This document shows, piece after piece, positions 1-7,429 of a stretch of 28,402 nt of DNA. The DNA lies in contig JACZKP010000173.1 in assembly GCA_014860005.1 (NCBI GenBank), forward strand, positions 1 to 28,402. Direction: 5' to 3'. The notes below the pieces were generated by a model. That model was not told where the DNA came from. It did no database searches and saw only the letters and a program-made list of their open reading frames with translations. Source of the stretch: Verrucomicrobiota bacterium (GTDB taxonomy: Bacteria > Verrucomicrobiota > Verrucomicrobiae > Limisphaerales > UBA11358). How positions within the stretch are numbered: position 1 is the first letter of the stretch; each line of letters begins with the position of its first letter. A program made the translations under genes and the position numbers.

Positions 1-254
1 ATGCCGGAACGGTACCCAAAAGTACAGTTACAATTGTGTTACAGAAAGCAAACAATCCGGTGGCGTCCTTTGGGATCGGCTTTCTGCCTCCAACTTCGCT
101 CAACGCATCGCCCCGCCAAGTTTCAAAATGAGAACTGCTGATGGTGATCGAAAACCTCCCATCCGGCTTGACGGAGTGCGGCTCGCCTCGATTTCACCGG
201 CCTACATTGGATCGCCCCACGCCGAAACTCCTCACAAATGACCCAGCCTCGAAG

Positions 255-1397
255 CTAATCCAGCGTCCGGCGGTAACGCTTCACCGCGATGATCAGCGCA
301 ACCAAGCCGAACAACGCGATCGGCCAGAGGTCGTGGATGACTTCGGCAAATCCGTTTCCTTTCAACATGATGCCGCGGACGATCCGCAGGAAATGGGTGA
401 TCGGCAGGATTTCGCCGAGGTATTGCGCCCACACCGGCATGCCGCGGAAAGGGAACATGAAACCTGACAACAAAATGGAGGGTAGAAAGACGAAGAAAGC
501 CATTTGCATCGCCTGGAGTTGATTGTGGGCAATGGTCGAGAACGTGATCCCCATCGCGAGGTTGGCGACGATGAACACGAAGGCCGCAATTAACAGCAAC
601 GGCAAATTGCCCGTGATCGGAACGCCAAAAAGGAAATAGCCCGCGATCAGGATCACGCCAACCTGAACGTAACCCACCAGAATGTAGGGAATGATTTTTC
701 CCGCCAACACTTCCAACGGGCGCGTCGGCATGGACAGCAGGTTCTCCATCGTGCCGCGCTCGCGTTCGCGGGTGATGGCCAGACCGGTGATCATGATCAT
801 GGTCATCGTCAGAATTACGCCCATCAGGCCGGGGATGATGTTGTATTGCGTAATGGCTTCAGGATTGTAGCGCGGGTGGATGCGCAATTCCAGCGGCCCG
901 TCCGTGCCGGCCAATGAAGCAAGCGGACCTTTGAGATCATGCTGCAACGCGTCCCGGACCAGCACGCGCAAGGTGCCAAGGGCGTTGCCCGTTGCCGCTG
1001 GATCGGTGGCATCGGCTTCAACGAGTATTGCGGGACGGTCGCCGCGCAGCAGGTCGCGGCTGAAGCTGGCCGGGATGTTGATAATGAACTGTACGTCGCC
1101 GCGCGCCAACGCTTCCTCGGCCTCGGCTTCCGTCTGCAACACTTTGACAAAGTCAAAATAACCGCTGTTGCGAATCGCGTGGAGCAAAGTGCGTCCTTGC
1201 GGCCCCTGGTCCGCCAGCAGCACCGCTGTGGCCAGATGTTTCGGATCTGCATTGATGACGAACCCGAACAGAACGAGTTGCATTAACGGAATGCCCAGCA
1301 TCATGCCGAAGGTCAGTTTGTCGCGGCGCATCTGTGTGAATTCCTTCACGAGCATCGCGCCCAGTCGCGAAAGCGAGAATTGACGCAGAAACTTCAT
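255..1397 (-). CDS. ABC-2 type transporter permease
   Basis: Inner-membrane subunit of an ABC exporter, 380 aa. I chose the ATG at 1397, giving MKFLRQFSLSRLG, rather than an in-frame ATG 75 bases upstream, because 1397 overlaps the ATPase stop codon as ATGA. One membrane segment lies near the N terminus (LTFGMMLGIPLMQLVLFGF). A large soluble domain follows, then about five more segments in the C-terminal half. The motif RERERGTMENLLSMP after the second segment is the conserved coupling-helix region of YhhJ/YbhR-like ABC-2 permeases. It is the last gene of the tetR-hlyD-ATPase-permease operon. The E. coli ybh system has two permeases; here no second one follows in the 254 bases left, so a homodimer is likely (inference). 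The substrate cannot be read from sequence. Confidence 0.93.
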   Translation of the reverse strand: MKFLRQFSLSRLGAMLVKEFTQMRRDKLTFGMMLGIPLMQLVLFGFVINADPKHLATAVLLADQGPQGRTLLHAIRNSGYFDFVKVLQTEAEAEEALARGDVQFIINIPASFSRDLLRGDRPAILVEADATDPAATGNALGTLRVLVRDALQHDLKGPLASLAGTDGPLELRIHPRYNPEAITQYNIIPGLMGVILTMTMIMITGLAITRERERGTMENLLSMPTRPLEVLAGKIIPYILVGYVQVGVILIAGYFLFGVPITGNLPLLLIAAFVFIVANLAMGITFSTIAHNQLQAMQMAFFVFLPSILLSGFMFPFRGMPVWAQYLGEILPITHFLRIVRGIMLKGNGFAEVIHDLWPIALFGLVALIIAVKRYRRTLD

Positions 1398-2320
1398 GAG
1401 CGCGCGTTGTCCGGCAATTGAACCATGAGGTGAATGAACACATCCTCGAGGCTGGAATTGGTTCGCCGCCATTGGTAAGGCGCGTTGCGCAAAGGCTGGA
1501 TGGCGCGCTCCAACGCCTCAGAATCGTCGCCGCTGACGTGCAGGGCGTTGCCGAAAGGCACGGCCTGTTGCACGCCGGTGGTGGACCGGAGTTTTTCCGC
1601 CAGTTCCACCAGACGCGGGCCGGTGACTTCCCAAGTGGTGAGATTCGCGTGCGCGATGACTTCCGCCACCGTGCCCTGAGTGAGCAACTTGCCGTAACCG
1701 ATGTATGCCAGCCGATGGCAGCGTTCGGCTTCATCCATGTAATGCGTGGCGATGAGGCAGGTCAGTCCTGCCGCGGCCAATTGATGAATTTGCTCCCAAA
1801 AATCCCGGCGTGCCTTGGGATCCACCCCGGCGGTCGGCTCATCCAACAGCAGCAATTTCGGTTCGTGAATCATGCAGGCCGCCAGGGCCAGGCGTTGTTT
1901 CCATCCGCCCGAAAGATTGCCGGCGAGTTGATTGCGGCGCTCAGTAAGTCCGAGTCTTTCCAGGCTGGTGGTCACTGCTTCGCGCCGGCTCTTCACCGCA
2001 TACATGCGTGCCACAAAATCGAGGTTCTCGACGATGCTGAGGTCTTCGTAATAGCTGAATCTTTGCGTCATGTAACCAACCTGACGCTTGATCTGCTCGC
2101 TCTCGCGAATCACGTCGTACCCCAGGCAGGTCCCGCTTCCGGCATCCGCGCGCAGCAAGCCGCACAACATGCGAATGAAGGTTGTCTTGCCGCTGCCGTT
2201 CGGGCCGAGAAAGCCGCAAATCTCGCCCGCACGGACCCGCAGATCAATTTGGTCCACAGCCGTGAGTTGACCGAAGCGCTTCGTCATCCCGCGCACGTCA
2301 ATGGTGACTTCAGGAATCAT
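1394..2320 (-). CDS. ABC transporter ATP-binding protein
   Basis: Cytoplasmic ATPase of the exporter, 308 aa, with a single nucleotide-binding domain. Visible motifs are Walker A GPNGSGKTT (residues 39-47), signature LSGGWKQ (136-142), Walker B LLLLDEPTAGVDP (from about 156) and the H-loop His193 in ATHYMDEAE. The Q-loop is GYMTQRFSYYEDLS, typical of the multidrug ABC-2 family (CcmA/YbhF type). The C-terminal 90 residues form the usual accessory region of these ATPases. The start at 2320 overlaps the adaptor stop as ATGA, and its own stop overlaps the permease start in the same way, so translation is probably coupled. YbhF and RbbA of E. coli are longer proteins with two ATPase domains; this one has only one, so the working unit is presumably a dimer. 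Confidence 0.95.
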   Translation of the reverse strand: MIPEVTIDVRGMTKRFGQLTAVDQIDLRVRAGEICGFLGPNGSGKTTFIRMLCGLLRADAGSGTCLGYDVIRESEQIKRQVGYMTQRFSYYEDLSIVENLDFVARMYAVKSRREAVTTSLERLGLTERRNQLAGNLSGGWKQRLALAACMIHEPKLLLLDEPTAGVDPKARRDFWEQIHQLAAAGLTCLIATHYMDEAERCHRLAYIGYGKLLTQGTVAEVIAHANLTTWEVTGPRLVELAEKLRSTTGVQQAVPFGNALHVSGDDSEALERAIQPLRNAPYQWRRTNSSLEDVFIHLMVQLPDNARS

Positions 2321-3333
2321 GGCTGGCGCCCAGCAAACTGCACTTCCACTGGCTGACCGGGATGCAGGCTTGTTGCCGCGTCCGGTTCGAAGCTGGCTTC
2401 AACGAGATAAACGAATTTCCGGCGGTTCTCCCGGCTGTAAATCATCGGCGGACTGTATTCGGCTTTGGGCGAAATGAAACTCACCTTGGCCGGCACGCTG
2501 CCGGAAACTCCATCCCGGAACACCTCCAGCGTGTCGCCCAGTTGCAGCGAACCGAGCTGCGGCTCCGACACAAACAGGCGCAGCTTGATGTTCTGCGGCG
2601 GCAGCAGCACCACGACCGGTCGGCCGGCGGCCACCCATTCGCCCTCGCGATACAACGTGTCAAACACCAGGGCGGATTGCGGTGCCCGCTGACTTTTCTG
2701 CGCCAGGTTCCACTCCGCCTTGGCGAGTGCGGCTTCCAGGGCGCGGGCATTGGCTTCGGCTGCCGCCACCTGATCCGTGCGCGCGCCGAGACGCGCGGTT
2801 GCCAGTTCCGCTTCGAGTTGCGCCACGCGCTGCCGGTTTTGATCCCGCGCCGAACGAGCGCGATCCACCGCCTGCTCGGTCGTTCCAGCCACGCCGCTCA
2901 GGAGGCTTTCTTCGCGTAACAGTTCTTTCTCTGAAAGTGCGAGCGCGACCTGAGCCTGCTTGAGACTCGCCGCGAGAGAATCCATTTCCGATGGACGTTT
3001 TCCCTTCTTCGCATCTTCCAGACTGGCCTGGGCCTGAGACAAACGGCGTTCTGCCTCATCGCGCGCCGCCTGCTCCGGCGCGCTATCGAGTGCGAACAAG
3101 GGCTCGCCAGCTTTCACTTGCGTCCCGCGCGCGACCGCCAGTTTCTCCAGCGCCCCGGCGTGAGGCGCAGCCACGTAAACGAACTCACCTTCGAGATAAC
3201 CCTGAAGGCGATTGGGGGAGGGCGGCCCGCAGCCGGTGAACAGCCCGGCCATGGAGAACACCACCACATGACCAAGGAGTGTTCTGCGTAGCGCAGCACA
3301 ACGAGTCGGCATCGTTCGATTGAAATGCTTCAT
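2317..3333 (-). CDS. HlyD/YbhG-like periplasmic adaptor, probable lipoprotein
   Basis: Membrane fusion protein of 338 aa linking the ABC exporter to the outer membrane. An N-terminal hydrophobic stretch ends in MAGLFTGC, which looks like a loose lipobox with Cys35 as the lipidated residue; a simple membrane anchor is the alternative. The first biotinyl-lipoyl half (VYVAAPHAGALEKLAVARGTQ) is followed by a long alpha-hairpin, rich in Ala, Gln, Glu and Arg, over roughly residues 85-220. The second lipoyl half (LVFDTLYREGEWVAAGRPVVVL) and a beta-barrel follow. The C terminus PGQPVEVQF is typical of the family. The start at 3333 forms ATGA with the TetR stop. The same order of regulator, adaptor and ATPase occurs in E. 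coli cecR-ybhG-ybhF. Confidence 0.93.
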   Translation of the reverse strand: MKHFNRTMPTRCAALRRTLLGHVVVFSMAGLFTGCGPPSPNRLQGYLEGEFVYVAAPHAGALEKLAVARGTQVKAGEPLFALDSAPEQAARDEAERRLSQAQASLEDAKKGKRPSEMDSLAASLKQAQVALALSEKELLREESLLSGVAGTTEQAVDRARSARDQNRQRVAQLEAELATARLGARTDQVAAAEANARALEAALAKAEWNLAQKSQRAPQSALVFDTLYREGEWVAAGRPVVVLLPPQNIKLRLFVSEPQLGSLQLGDTLEVFRDGVSGSVPAKVSFISPKAEYSPPMIYSRENRRKFVYLVEASFEPDAATSLHPGQPVEVQFAGRQP

Positions 3334-3962
3334 GATTGGCTCCTTCCTTTCTCCGTGAGAATGCCTTGCAACACGACCGTGACGATAATGGGAAACGCGC
3401 TCTTGGGCGTCAGTTCCAGTTCCTCAAGCTTCTGCGGGTTGATGACCGCTTCAATCGCGCCCAGCAGAATTTCGATCACCACCTTCGGTGGGACGTCTTT
3501 CCGAATCAATCCCGCGCGTCGCCCCTCCTCAAAGAGCTTTCCAAAATGACGCTGAATGCGCTCCCGGCGAAGGGTCTGAATCCACGCGAATATCTCGGGC
3601 TCGCGTTGCATGTCACGCATGAAGGGCGGCTGCGGCTCTTTCAAGTGGCCCTGAAGACACTCCAGCAGTTGCTGCAACCGGTTCGGGAAGTTCGATCCAT
3701 CTGCCGAGGCCAACCGCTCAAGGTCAGCTTCAACTTCTCCGAATTTGGCATGGATGACTTCCTTCAGCACCTCAGCCTTGCTGGCAAAATGTGCGTACAA
3801 AGTCTTCTTGCTGATGCCCAAACCTACCGCCAGGTCATCCATGCTTACGCCCCGGAATCCATGCATGAGGAAATGCTGTCGCGCGTGTTGAATTATCCGC
3901 GCCCGCACCGGATGCGCGTTCTCGTCGGAAGGGGTCGCCAAAGTTGTAGATTGCCGGGTCAT
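3330..3962 (-). CDS. TetR/AcrR family transcriptional regulator
   Basis: Probable local repressor of the exporter operon, 210 aa. The N-terminal helix-turn-helix spans about residues 20-66, with the characteristic GVSMDDLAVGLGISKKTLYAHFASKAEVL. The C-terminal ligand-binding and dimer domain is variable, and nothing in it identifies an inducer. It is the first gene of the operon and overlaps hlyD by 4 bases. A perfect inverted repeat starts 8 bases upstream of its start codon, which fits autoregulation of the whole four-gene transcript (inference). The N-terminal 18 residues before the HTH are polar and probably disordered. Confidence 0.94.
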   Translation of the reverse strand: MTRQSTTLATPSDENAHPVRARIIQHARQHFLMHGFRGVSMDDLAVGLGISKKTLYAHFASKAEVLKEVIHAKFGEVEADLERLASADGSNFPNRLQQLLECLQGHLKEPQPPFMRDMQREPEIFAWIQTLRRERIQRHFGKLFEEGRRAGLIRKDVPPKVVIEILLGAIEAVINPQKLEELELTPKSAFPIIVTVVLQGILTEKGRSQS

Positions 3963-3969
3963 ATACGCG

Positions 3970-3997
3970 GGAAACTAGTCAGGTATATCCAGTTTCC
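3970..3997 (-). promoter_or_regulatory. Candidate TetR operator and -35 box
   Basis: GGAAACT (3970-3976) and AGTTTCC (3991-3997) are perfect 7-base inverted arms separated by 14 bases. This is a usual size for a TetR-family operator. A consensus -35 hexamer TTGACA on the minus strand lies directly next to it at 4003-3998, so a bound repressor would block the promoter of the operon that starts at 3962. I do not see a convincing -10 box at standard spacing. Confidence 0.5.
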
Positions 3998-4100
3998 TGT
4001 CAAGGCTGAGTTCTTGTCGCCACGCCGCTTACAATTCTCCCGCGGAATTATCGTCGCTCCGCCCCGGGGATTTTGTTAGTCGTTCACCGCACATCACGCC

Positions 4101-4235
4101 ATGCCGCCTGAGACACCAGCCTCCACCATCTACGAGTCCAACCCGGTCCAACCCAGTCAAAGTGAGTCAAACCAAAACAAACCCGAACCAAAAGGAACCC
4201 GGACCCGCATCTGGGTAGAGTTTTGTGTTCCCTGA
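4101..4235 (+). other. Small open frame in A/C-rich leader, 44 codons
   Basis: A short frame starts MPPETPASTIYESNPVQPSQ and ends EFCVP. It is very hydrophilic, rich in Pro, Gln, Asn, Ser and Lys. It covers the A/C-rich stretch 4138-4206, where AACC and AACCC recur. It has no recognisable domain and no clear ribosome binding site. It could be a small disordered peptide, a truncated N terminus, or chance in a low-complexity leader of the downstream peptidase gene. I favour chance or leader. Confidence 0.15.
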
Positions 4236-4282
4236 TCGGAGCCGGTTTAATAACCTCGCGTCAGTGGTTAACCGACAAGCCT

Positions 4283-5698
4283 ATGAGTATTTTTAATTTT
4301 CTTTGCCGGGCAGCCTCAATTGTACTTTTGTCGGCTGCGATTTCACTCGGTGAAATCCAAGTGGTTTCCGAGCGCAACGATAACGCGGAAGCCTCCGCGG
4401 CGTTCCAATTCAAGAATGTGCCTCGCCCGGCGCGCGGTGACGCCGCCGCCAACGCGCGATTCACCCTCGTGGACGGCGTGATTGATCCCAACAGCGGCGG
4501 TTTGGCCACGCTCAATGATGGCCGCCTGCCCACGGAAGACGATCAGCCGGCCCGAAACTTTTTCTTCAACGCCCGCACCGCCGGGGGCCGCGTGCATCTG
4601 GATTTGGGCAGCGTGATTGAGGTTAAACAGGTCAACACCTATTCATGGCACGGCAGCTTGCGCGGTCCGCAGGTGTATCAACTCTACGCCAGCGACGGCA
4701 CGGCGGCGGATTTCAACGTCCGCCCGTCATCAGATACCGACCCGGCGCAGTGCGGCTGGCAGTTGATTGCGAAGGTGGATACGCGCCCCGCGAGCGGCGA
4801 CAGCGGCGGTCAGTACGGCGTGAGCGTTTACGATTCCGCCGGCAGCCTCGGCAAGTTTCGGCATCTGCTGTTCGCCTGCGCACGCACCACGGCGGATGAT
4901 CCCTTCGACAACACGTTTTACTCGGAGATTGACGTGGTGGACGCCAACGCACCGCCCATTGTGGAAACTGAACCTGCCTCGCCTGCCACACCGGTCACCA
5001 AAACGTTTGCGGCGGCAGACGGCAAATACCAAATCACCATGGACACCACCGTCGCGCCGGATTTGACCGAGTGGGCGAAAAAGGAACTCAAGCCCGTCGT
5101 GCAGGAGTGGTATCCAAAGATTGTCGAAATGCTGCCCAGCGAAGGCTTCACGGCGCCGGCGCGCGTCACGATCCTCTTCCGGGACAATATGGGTGGAACG
5201 CCGGCGTCGGCCAGCGGCAGTCGCATCAACTGCAACGTGGACTGGTTTCGGCGGAATCTGAAAGGCGAAGCCATCGGTTCAGTGGTGCATGAGATGGTGC
5301 ATGTCGTACAGCAATATGGCCGTGTGCGGCGAGGTGACCCCAACGTGACCCGCGCGCCGGGCTGGTTGGTGGAAGGCATCCCGGATTACATCCGCTGGTT
5401 TCTGTATGAGCCGCAAACGCGCGGCGCGGAAATCACATCCCGCAACTTTGCCCGCGCCCGTTACGATGCCAGCTATCGCGTCACCGGCAACTTCCTGAGC
5501 TGGGCGGTCGAAAAGTACGACAAGGAACTTGTGGTGAAGTTGAATGCCGCTGCCCGCCAGGGCCGTTACCGCGAAGACCTGTGGAAGGATCACACCGGAA
5601 AAACTGTCGAGGAACTCGGCGATGAATGGCGCGAAGCTCATCGCACCCGCCTCGGTCTGCCCCCGGACACCCGCGAGTCAGAAGCCCCAGTCAACTGA
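4283..5698 (+). CDS. Secreted basic secretory protein (BSP) family peptidase
   Basis: Putative secreted zinc metallopeptidase, 471 aa. I chose the ATG at 4283 because it gives a good signal peptide (MSIFNFLCRAASIVLLSAAI); an in-frame ATG at 4223 would put 20 non-signal residues in front. Residues 24-220 form a discoidin-like beta region (GGRVHLDLGSVIEVKQVNTY is typical of F5/8-like folds). The C-terminal half is the BSP domain (Pfam PF04450). It has the HEMVH zinc motif with His336, Glu337 and His340, then GWLVEGIPDYIRW, which is conserved in plant and bacterial BSPs. The C-terminal signature is VEELGDEWRE. Its substrate is unknown; family members are thought to cut proteins outside the cell. 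It stands alone, divergent from the exporter operon. Confidence 0.88.
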   Translation: MSIFNFLCRAASIVLLSAAISLGEIQVVSERNDNAEASAAFQFKNVPRPARGDAAANARFTLVDGVIDPNSGGLATLNDGRLPTEDDQPARNFFFNARTAGGRVHLDLGSVIEVKQVNTYSWHGSLRGPQVYQLYASDGTAADFNVRPSSDTDPAQCGWQLIAKVDTRPASGDSGGQYGVSVYDSAGSLGKFRHLLFACARTTADDPFDNTFYSEIDVVDANAPPIVETEPASPATPVTKTFAAADGKYQITMDTTVAPDLTEWAKKELKPVVQEWYPKIVEMLPSEGFTAPARVTILFRDNMGGTPASASGSRINCNVDWFRRNLKGEAIGSVVHEMVHVVQQYGRVRRGDPNVTRAPGWLVEGIPDYIRWFLYEPQTRGAEITSRNFARARYDASYRVTGNFLSWAVEKYDKELVVKLNAAARQGRYREDLWKDHTGKTVEELGDEWREAHRTRLGLPPDTRESEAPVN

Positions 5699-5891
5699 TC
5701 ACGCCTTGCTCCTGAAGAGATGAAGTAGTTCGGGCCGAGCCGGATCAGCGTCCTTCTGCCTGTCGGCCAGGCGAGAATCCACACCGATTTGCGGAATCTC
5801 CAGAATCTGGCCTCCGCGCTTGTCTTTTCCGCCGGAGGCAGGTATTAGCGTCGCGTGACATCCATTAACGAAATGAAAGCTGCATTGCATC

Positions 5892-6797
5892 ATGCCGAAT
5901 CCTTGGACCGGAAAAGGTAATCCTTACACGCGCAAGGAAGTTGTTGATCGCCTGCGCGCCACCCTCAAGCAAGGCAACGCCATCATCGCCGCGGGTGCGG
6001 GCACGGGCATCAGTGCCAAATTTATCGAGCAAGGCGGCGCCGACCTGATCATCATCTACAACTCCGGCCGCTTTCGCATGATGGGCCATGGCTCGACCTG
6101 CGGTTTGATGGCCTATGGCGATGCCAATGCGATCGCGATGGAGATTGGCGAATACGAAGTGCTCCCCGTGGTGGAGGAAGTGCCCGTGATTTGCGGCGTG
6201 CATGCCACCGATCCGCGTCGTCGTATGTGGCACTGGCTGGGCAAGGTGAAGGAGATGGGTTTCAGCGGCGTGAACAATTTCCCCACGCACACCATCGTGG
6301 ACGGCCACTTTCGCGGCGTGCTGGAGGAAACCGGCATGAGCGTAAAGAAGGAGTACGAGATGGTGGCGCTCGCGCGCCGGATGGATTTGTTCAGCATCGT
6401 TTACGTCGCCACGCCGGAGGAAGCCGTGGAGATGGCGAAGGCGGGTGCGGACGCAATCATCGCTCATGTTGGCACAACCGTCGGTGGTTCGATTGGCGTG
6501 AAGAAGGCGGTGGTGACTTGGGACTTCACGCTCAAACGAACCCAGGAAATCATCAACGCCGCGCGCCGGGTGCGGAAGGACATTTTCTTTCTCGGCCACG
6601 GCGGTCCAATCAACACACCGGCGGACGCGAACCGTGTTATGCAAAACACGGATGCCGTCGGTTTCGTGGGTGCGAGTTCGCTGGAACGCATGGGCGTCGA
6701 AGCTTCGCTGACCAATCTCACGAAAGAGTTCAAGAAACTGAAGGCGCCGGCGGCGAAGCGCGTAGGACAGGCGTCGCGCCTGTCTCCAAAACCATGA
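5892..6797 (+). CDS. PEP hydrolase-like TIM-barrel protein
   Basis: Cytosolic TIM-barrel protein, 301 aa, of the phosphoenolpyruvate hydrolase-like family (PF09370), whose physiological reaction is poorly defined. Recognisable parts are AIIAAGAGTGISAKFIEQGG near the N terminus, IIYNSGRFRMMGHGSTCGLM, VPVICGVHATDP, GFSGVNNFPTHTIVDG, and FFLGHGGPINTPADANRVM. The family domain ends near KKLKAP. The last 12 residues (RVGQASRLSPKP) are encoded by the left arm of a palindromic repeat, so the original C terminus was probably replaced. In plant Tm-1 this domain is fused to a UPF0261 domain; here the UPF0261 gene lies 6.1 kb downstream on the same strand. No good Shine-Dalgarno precedes the ATG at 5892. 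Confidence 0.9.
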   Translation: MPNPWTGKGNPYTRKEVVDRLRATLKQGNAIIAAGAGTGISAKFIEQGGADLIIIYNSGRFRMMGHGSTCGLMAYGDANAIAMEIGEYEVLPVVEEVPVICGVHATDPRRRMWHWLGKVKEMGFSGVNNFPTHTIVDGHFRGVLEETGMSVKKEYEMVALARRMDLFSIVYVATPEEAVEMAKAGADAIIAHVGTTVGGSIGVKKAVVTWDFTLKRTQEIINAARRVRKDIFFLGHGGPINTPADANRVMQNTDAVGFVGASSLERMGVEASLTNLTKEFKKLKAPAAKRVGQASRLSPKP

Positions 6798-6891
6798 AGC
6801 CAACTTATTGGGTGAAAACGCAAGTGTGTCAGCCAGTATTTGCGCTGGTACTCAAACCTGAGTCAGAGACAGGCGCGACGCCTGTCCTACG
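6761..6891. repeat. Palindromic repeat element A (26-base inverted arms)
   Basis: Arms at 6761-6786 and 6866-6891 are perfect reverse complements over 26 bases, with a 79-base interior. Each arm also has its own small palindrome, ACAGGCG next to CGCCTGT. The left arm encodes the tail GQASRLS of the TIM-barrel protein, and its stop codon lies in the interior. The right arm ends 3 bases before the cupin ATG. The layout is like element B at 8056-8144. Resembles REP/BIME-type extragenic palindromes. Confidence 0.85.
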
Positions 6892-6894
6892 AAA

Positions 6895-7326
6895 ATGAAC
6901 ATCGAACAACGCCGTTTTGTGACCGCCGCCGAGAAGGTGGATTTTGTTTCTCCGTGGACACTGGAGGAATGGTTGTGCCGATCCGACGTCGTTCCCAACA
7001 AGGAACTGCTGATGGTGCGCGCCAACATGGAAGCCGGGCGGTCACACCCGTTTCATACGCATCCGACGCGCGAGGAAATCATCTACATCCTGTCCGGTCG
7101 CGCGGAGCAATGGATCGGCGAGCAACATCGCATTCTCGGTACGGGCGAAATGGTGTTGATTCCCAAAGGCGAGGTGCATGGCACTTACAATCCCTTTCGT
7201 GAGCGGCTCGTGTTCCTCGCCATCCTCGCGCCTGCCAATGCTCCTGAGCCGGGCATTGTGGATGTTTCGACTGAACAACCTTGGGTGTCACTCCGACAGA
7301 AACACGGATTGCCTGCTTGTGTTTGA
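6895..7326 (+). CDS. Cupin-domain protein
   Basis: Small single-domain cupin, 143 aa. Metal-binding motif 1 is HPFHTHPTREEIIYILSG, with His54, His56 and Glu60 or Glu61 as ligands. Motif 2 contributes His95 in PKGEVHGTYN. Such proteins act as sugar isomerases, dioxygenases or small-molecule sensors, and the sequence does not say which. It sits between the TIM-barrel protein and the giant ThuA/cytochrome protein on the same strand and is probably cotranscribed. The ATG at 6895 follows the right arm of repeat A after only 3 bases, so there is no Shine-Dalgarno. Expression may depend on reinitiation or on RNA structure formed by the repeat. Confidence 0.88.
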   Translation: MNIEQRRFVTAAEKVDFVSPWTLEEWLCRSDVVPNKELLMVRANMEAGRSHPFHTHPTREEIIYILSGRAEQWIGEQHRILGTGEMVLIPKGEVHGTYNPFRERLVFLAILAPANAPEPGIVDVSTEQPWVSLRQKHGLPACV

Positions 7327-7429
7327 TCATGACCTGCAAATTTGCACAAAGTCAGCCGCCAATTCTAGACCCTGCCGCGAGATTGGGTGGTCACCCGATT
7401 TTTCTCATCCCCAATTTATTAATCCGCTC

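Noticed and set aside
1..254. Possible second permease or other gene at the window start
   Set aside because: No frame on either strand shows transmembrane or conserved motifs; frames are short and cross the permease gene.
1418..2356. Plus-strand open frame of 312 codons
   Set aside because: Antisense to the ABC ATPase gene, whose Walker and signature motifs are unambiguous.
5699..5893. Minus-strand 64-codon frame between the BSP and TIM-barrel genes
   Set aside because: It is the only frame filling this gap and contains a 7-base inverted repeat (5810-5816 with 5833-5839). It has no start signal or family I recognise, so it was not called as a gene. A repeat or remnant remains possible.
5865..6803. 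Minus-strand open frame of 312 codons
   Set aside because: Antisense to the PEP hydrolase-like gene; His/Arg-rich composition typical of a shadow frame.
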